A stretch of 64,000 bases of DNA from Nemania diffusa (Eukaryota; Ascomycota; Sordariomycetes; Xylariales; Xylariaceae): contig JBBPUQ010000002.1 of assembly GCA_038501195.1 (NCBI GenBank), positions 2,666,001 to 2,730,000 of the forward strand, written 5' to 3'. A program made the position numbers and the translations under genes. The first letter of the stretch is position 1. Each line of letters begins with the position of its first letter. This document shows positions 61,305 to 64,000 of this stretch, in pieces. The notes below the pieces were generated by a model. It made no database searches. It had not been told where the DNA came from and saw nothing but the letters and a program-made list of their open reading frames with translations.

Positions 61305-63700
61305 CTAACTGCTAAATATTTAACAAATAAACTTTGTTATTTAGCACCTGCTTTCTATAGTTACTTATATACTAGTATTAATATAGTAAAAATAAAAAAC
61401 TAAACTTATATTATATTTTTTTTTCAAAAAGCTACTTTATAGTTTTATTAAATAAAAAGACTCAGTAAATAAAACGTCGATTTTATTGCTAACTTATAGC
61501 AATTTGCTATTAAATCGAACTAGCAATACTATTAAAAGTTAAACTAAAACTATAAAAACTTACTGCCGAATATTTAGTAAATAAACCACTTTATTTTATA
61601 TATATAGCTGTCGTTTTGCAATGCATATAAACCTATACCGCCTAAATCACTGCGCAAATTACTGCGCAAATCAAAAACCACAAAGTCCAAGATATTATAT
61701 CTTTTTCAATCGAATACTTAATAAATAGAACGCTTTTTTTTGTAGTTTTTTTTTTTTTATAAATAAACCCATACTATATAAGTTAAAACTTTTAAGTTCT
61801 AAAAACTTAAATCGATTTATTTTTACTAAGTATTTATGTTTTTATTGATTATTTTTTTTATTTTTTTATTAATATAACTAAATAATATTATGTTTTAAAA
61901 AAAATTTTAGTAACAGTTTACAGTTTCTTCTATAAATAATTCAGCGATTAAAGATTTTTAATCTTTAACTTAAATACTTTGTAAAAAATTTATCGCTATT
62001 TTTTTACTACAGCATAAAAACAAAGCAGCTTCAGTAAGCTTTCATTTTGCTTTCACATAAAATATTCTTTAATAAAAAGTACTCAGTAAAAATACAATTA
62101 GATTTTCTAAAGTTAAAGCAGCAATTTCAGCTAACTTGATAGTTTTTTAAACTAGAGTATTTACTAAAAGTACATCTTGATTCTGTAGCATAAAAATAGC
62201 AGCTGGCTCAACTATTACAAGCATAAAACAAAGAAGAAGATTTTTTGCTATTAAGTAACAAACAACAGATTTAGCTAAAGTATTTATTAAAAGCACACTT
62301 TGATTTTATAGCATAAAAACAGCAGCTAGTTAAACTACTGCAAACATAAAACAAAAAAAAAAAGTTTTTTTTACTAAATAACAAATAACAGTTTAAATTT
62401 GAATATTTATTAAAAACATATACTAATTTTTTTTATTTTTAATATTATTTTTTTTAATAGTTTAAATAATATTTTTGTTAACTATTGAAAAAAAAGATTA
62501 AATACTTGCTAAAAATATAGCCGCTTTTTACGCTATTTTAACATATTGTTTAAACCAACTATTAATAAAAGCTAAATTTTTTTACACTTTAGAATTTTTT
62601 TAGTACTATTTTTTATAAGCTTTACAAAAACTTGTTTTAAATTTTATTTATATTAAACATTACTTATTACAGATACAAATATAATCTAAAAAAAAAATTA
62701 ACGAATATTTACTAAATAAACAGCTTGATTTTTTACAGTTTTTTTCGCTTATAGTTCGACAGTTTTTACAAATTTATAAAGTTTTAACAAAACTGTACAT
62801 TTTAACTAAATTAAATTAACTCAAATTAAATCAACGTAAATATTTAGTAAATATATTACTTAAAATTATTTATAATTTTTTTGCTAAAACAAAATCCCAG
62901 AGAATATTTTTAAAAGATTTCTTTTAAACTATTAAAAAAAAAGCATAAAGCTTTTTTTAAAGTTCGAAAAACATTATAGTTAGCAAAATTAGCTAACTAT
63001 TATACTATAATGCACTAATATTTTATATCAAAATAAATATTTAGCAAATATACTATCGGATTTTGGACTTATTATATATACCTAGCTAATTTGACACATC
63101 TGGTCTATTTATTAATAATTAAACTGCAACATTTACTCCGTCGATTTTATAACTTTTAATATAATAAATAAAATTGTTTTTACTAGTTATATGAAAGTTT
63201 TTTTATAAAATTAGCATAAATACTCAATAAATAAAACTTTAAAAAAAATACTTACTTTAAATTTGCACAAAATATTATTGCTTTTTTTATTTTAATCTAC
63301 TACAAACTAGCAAAAATATTTATTTAAAAAAATAATAACTAAATATTTTTATAAATAAATTAGCAAATACTTAATAAATAAAACTGCTAAATTTTTATAT
63401 TTCATATTTAAATATAAGCAAACCTACCAGTTGCAACAACAGCTAAAAATACTACTAATATTTAAGCTGATAATAGTTAGTTATATAAAATACTTACTAA
63501 ATAAATCATTCAAATCTATATATTTATTATTTTCTAATAATTAAATCTATCAAGTTAGTTTTTTGCTGATATAACTGCTATTGCTATAGTAAATAAAATA
63601 AGTACTTATTAAATACAACTTTAAAATTCATATAATATTTTAGGAAAAGGTGTAAAATTTAAATATTCGAATTAAATATAATATAAAGACTCAGCGAGTA
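61305..63700 (+). repeat. Array of degenerate subterminal motifs of block C element
   Basis: A 16-20-base motif close to AATACTCAGCGAGTAAAAC recurs at roughly 75-200-bp spacing. Best copies are at about 61459, 61569, 61713, 62080, 62157, 62281, 62704, 62842, 63041, 63219, 63367, 63490 and 63679. Variants differ by C/T and G/A (ACTCAGTAAATAAAAC, ACTTAATAAATAAAAC, ATTTAGTAAATAAACC). The least mutated copy is ACTCAGCGAGTAAAAC at about 63680. Similar copies lie near the left end (55348, 55996). Confidence 0.65.
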
Positions 63701-63910
63701 AAACCAGCAAAAAAAGTAAAAAAAGTAAAAGAAAAAATATAAAAAAAATAGAAAAAGAAACCAGTAATACTTTTTCAAAATTCTATTTAACTAAAAAAGC
63801 TATAAAGCGCTATTTAACTAATCTAAAATAGAACTAATATACCTTTTCTTTTTTAAAGCAAGTATATATTTCTTATTTTATAAAGCAAGTACATATTTTT
63901 TACTTATTCT

Positions 63911-64000
63911 AATTAGGTCTAGCCTATTCTATAGCATATAAATAAAAAGATCACCTAGTGTAAACTATTGTACAGCAACTAAAGTAAGTACTCACCCACT
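63911..64000 (-). repeat. Right terminal inverted repeat of block C element
   Basis: Its reverse complement starts AGTGGGTGAGTACTTAC and matches 55221-55310 with six transitions. The window ends at its last base, so its outer limit is unknown. Confidence 0.85.

Overview
The window comes from the nuclear genome of a filamentous ascomycete (Pezizomycotina). The evidence is short introns with GTANGT-type donors and CTAAC-type branch sites, an NTE1-type lysophospholipase beside an eIF2-alpha gene, a dispersed 5S rRNA gene, and transposons destroyed by repeat-induced point mutation (RIP). The sequence alternates sharply between gene-bearing islands of balanced composition (1-14139, 29119-36411, 51112-55220) and blocks that are almost pure A/T (14140-29118 apart from its right LTR, 36838-51060, 55310-63900).

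Island 1 holds a conserved core: the first exon of eIF2-alpha (minus strand), divergent from a three-exon NTE1 gene (866-5703, 1535 aa). It is followed by a small charged hypothetical protein (7656-8189), a PLP-dependent aromatic-amino-acid-decarboxylase-like enzyme (8612-10351, minus, 516 aa) and a C2H2 zinc-finger protein (12388-13806). Island 2 holds a 5S rRNA gene (29235-29353, minus), a 238-aa orphan (minus), a five-exon 604-aa orphan (plus) and a four-exon cytochrome P450 (minus, 578 aa) converging on it. Island 3 holds one recognisable gene, a secreted HD-domain (cyanamide-hydratase-like) protein (53440-54407, minus).

The A/T blocks are nested transposons. Block A is a minus-strand Ty1/copia element (170-bp LTRs at 14140-14309 and 28949-29118, ATACG target-site duplication, initiator-tRNA half-primer site). 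A second copia element in the opposite orientation sits inside it (266-bp LTRs at 20605 and 28303). Block B is an element with TCATC target duplications and 12-bp inverted ends (36412-51111), carrying a nested plus-strand Ty3/gypsy element (37353-43879) whose reverse transcriptase and integrase are still readable. Its left end is repeated 340 bp further in and shows conflicting LTR-, PBS- and tRNA-like signals; its class is unresolved. Block C (55221 to the window edge) is a large DNA-transposon-like element with 90-bp terminal inverted repeats, a long array of degenerate subterminal motifs and a perfect 350-bp (TAA)n tract.

Differences between paired LTRs or TIRs are nearly all C/T or G/A, which is the RIP signature. 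The blocks are separate insertions between genes that were formerly close together; the two halves of the block A and block B target sites can be read directly. The least explained material is the TE-bounded second island with its two orphan genes, the left terminus of block B, and the block C transposon. All gene structures were worked out by hand from splice signals and reading frames; no alignment was run.
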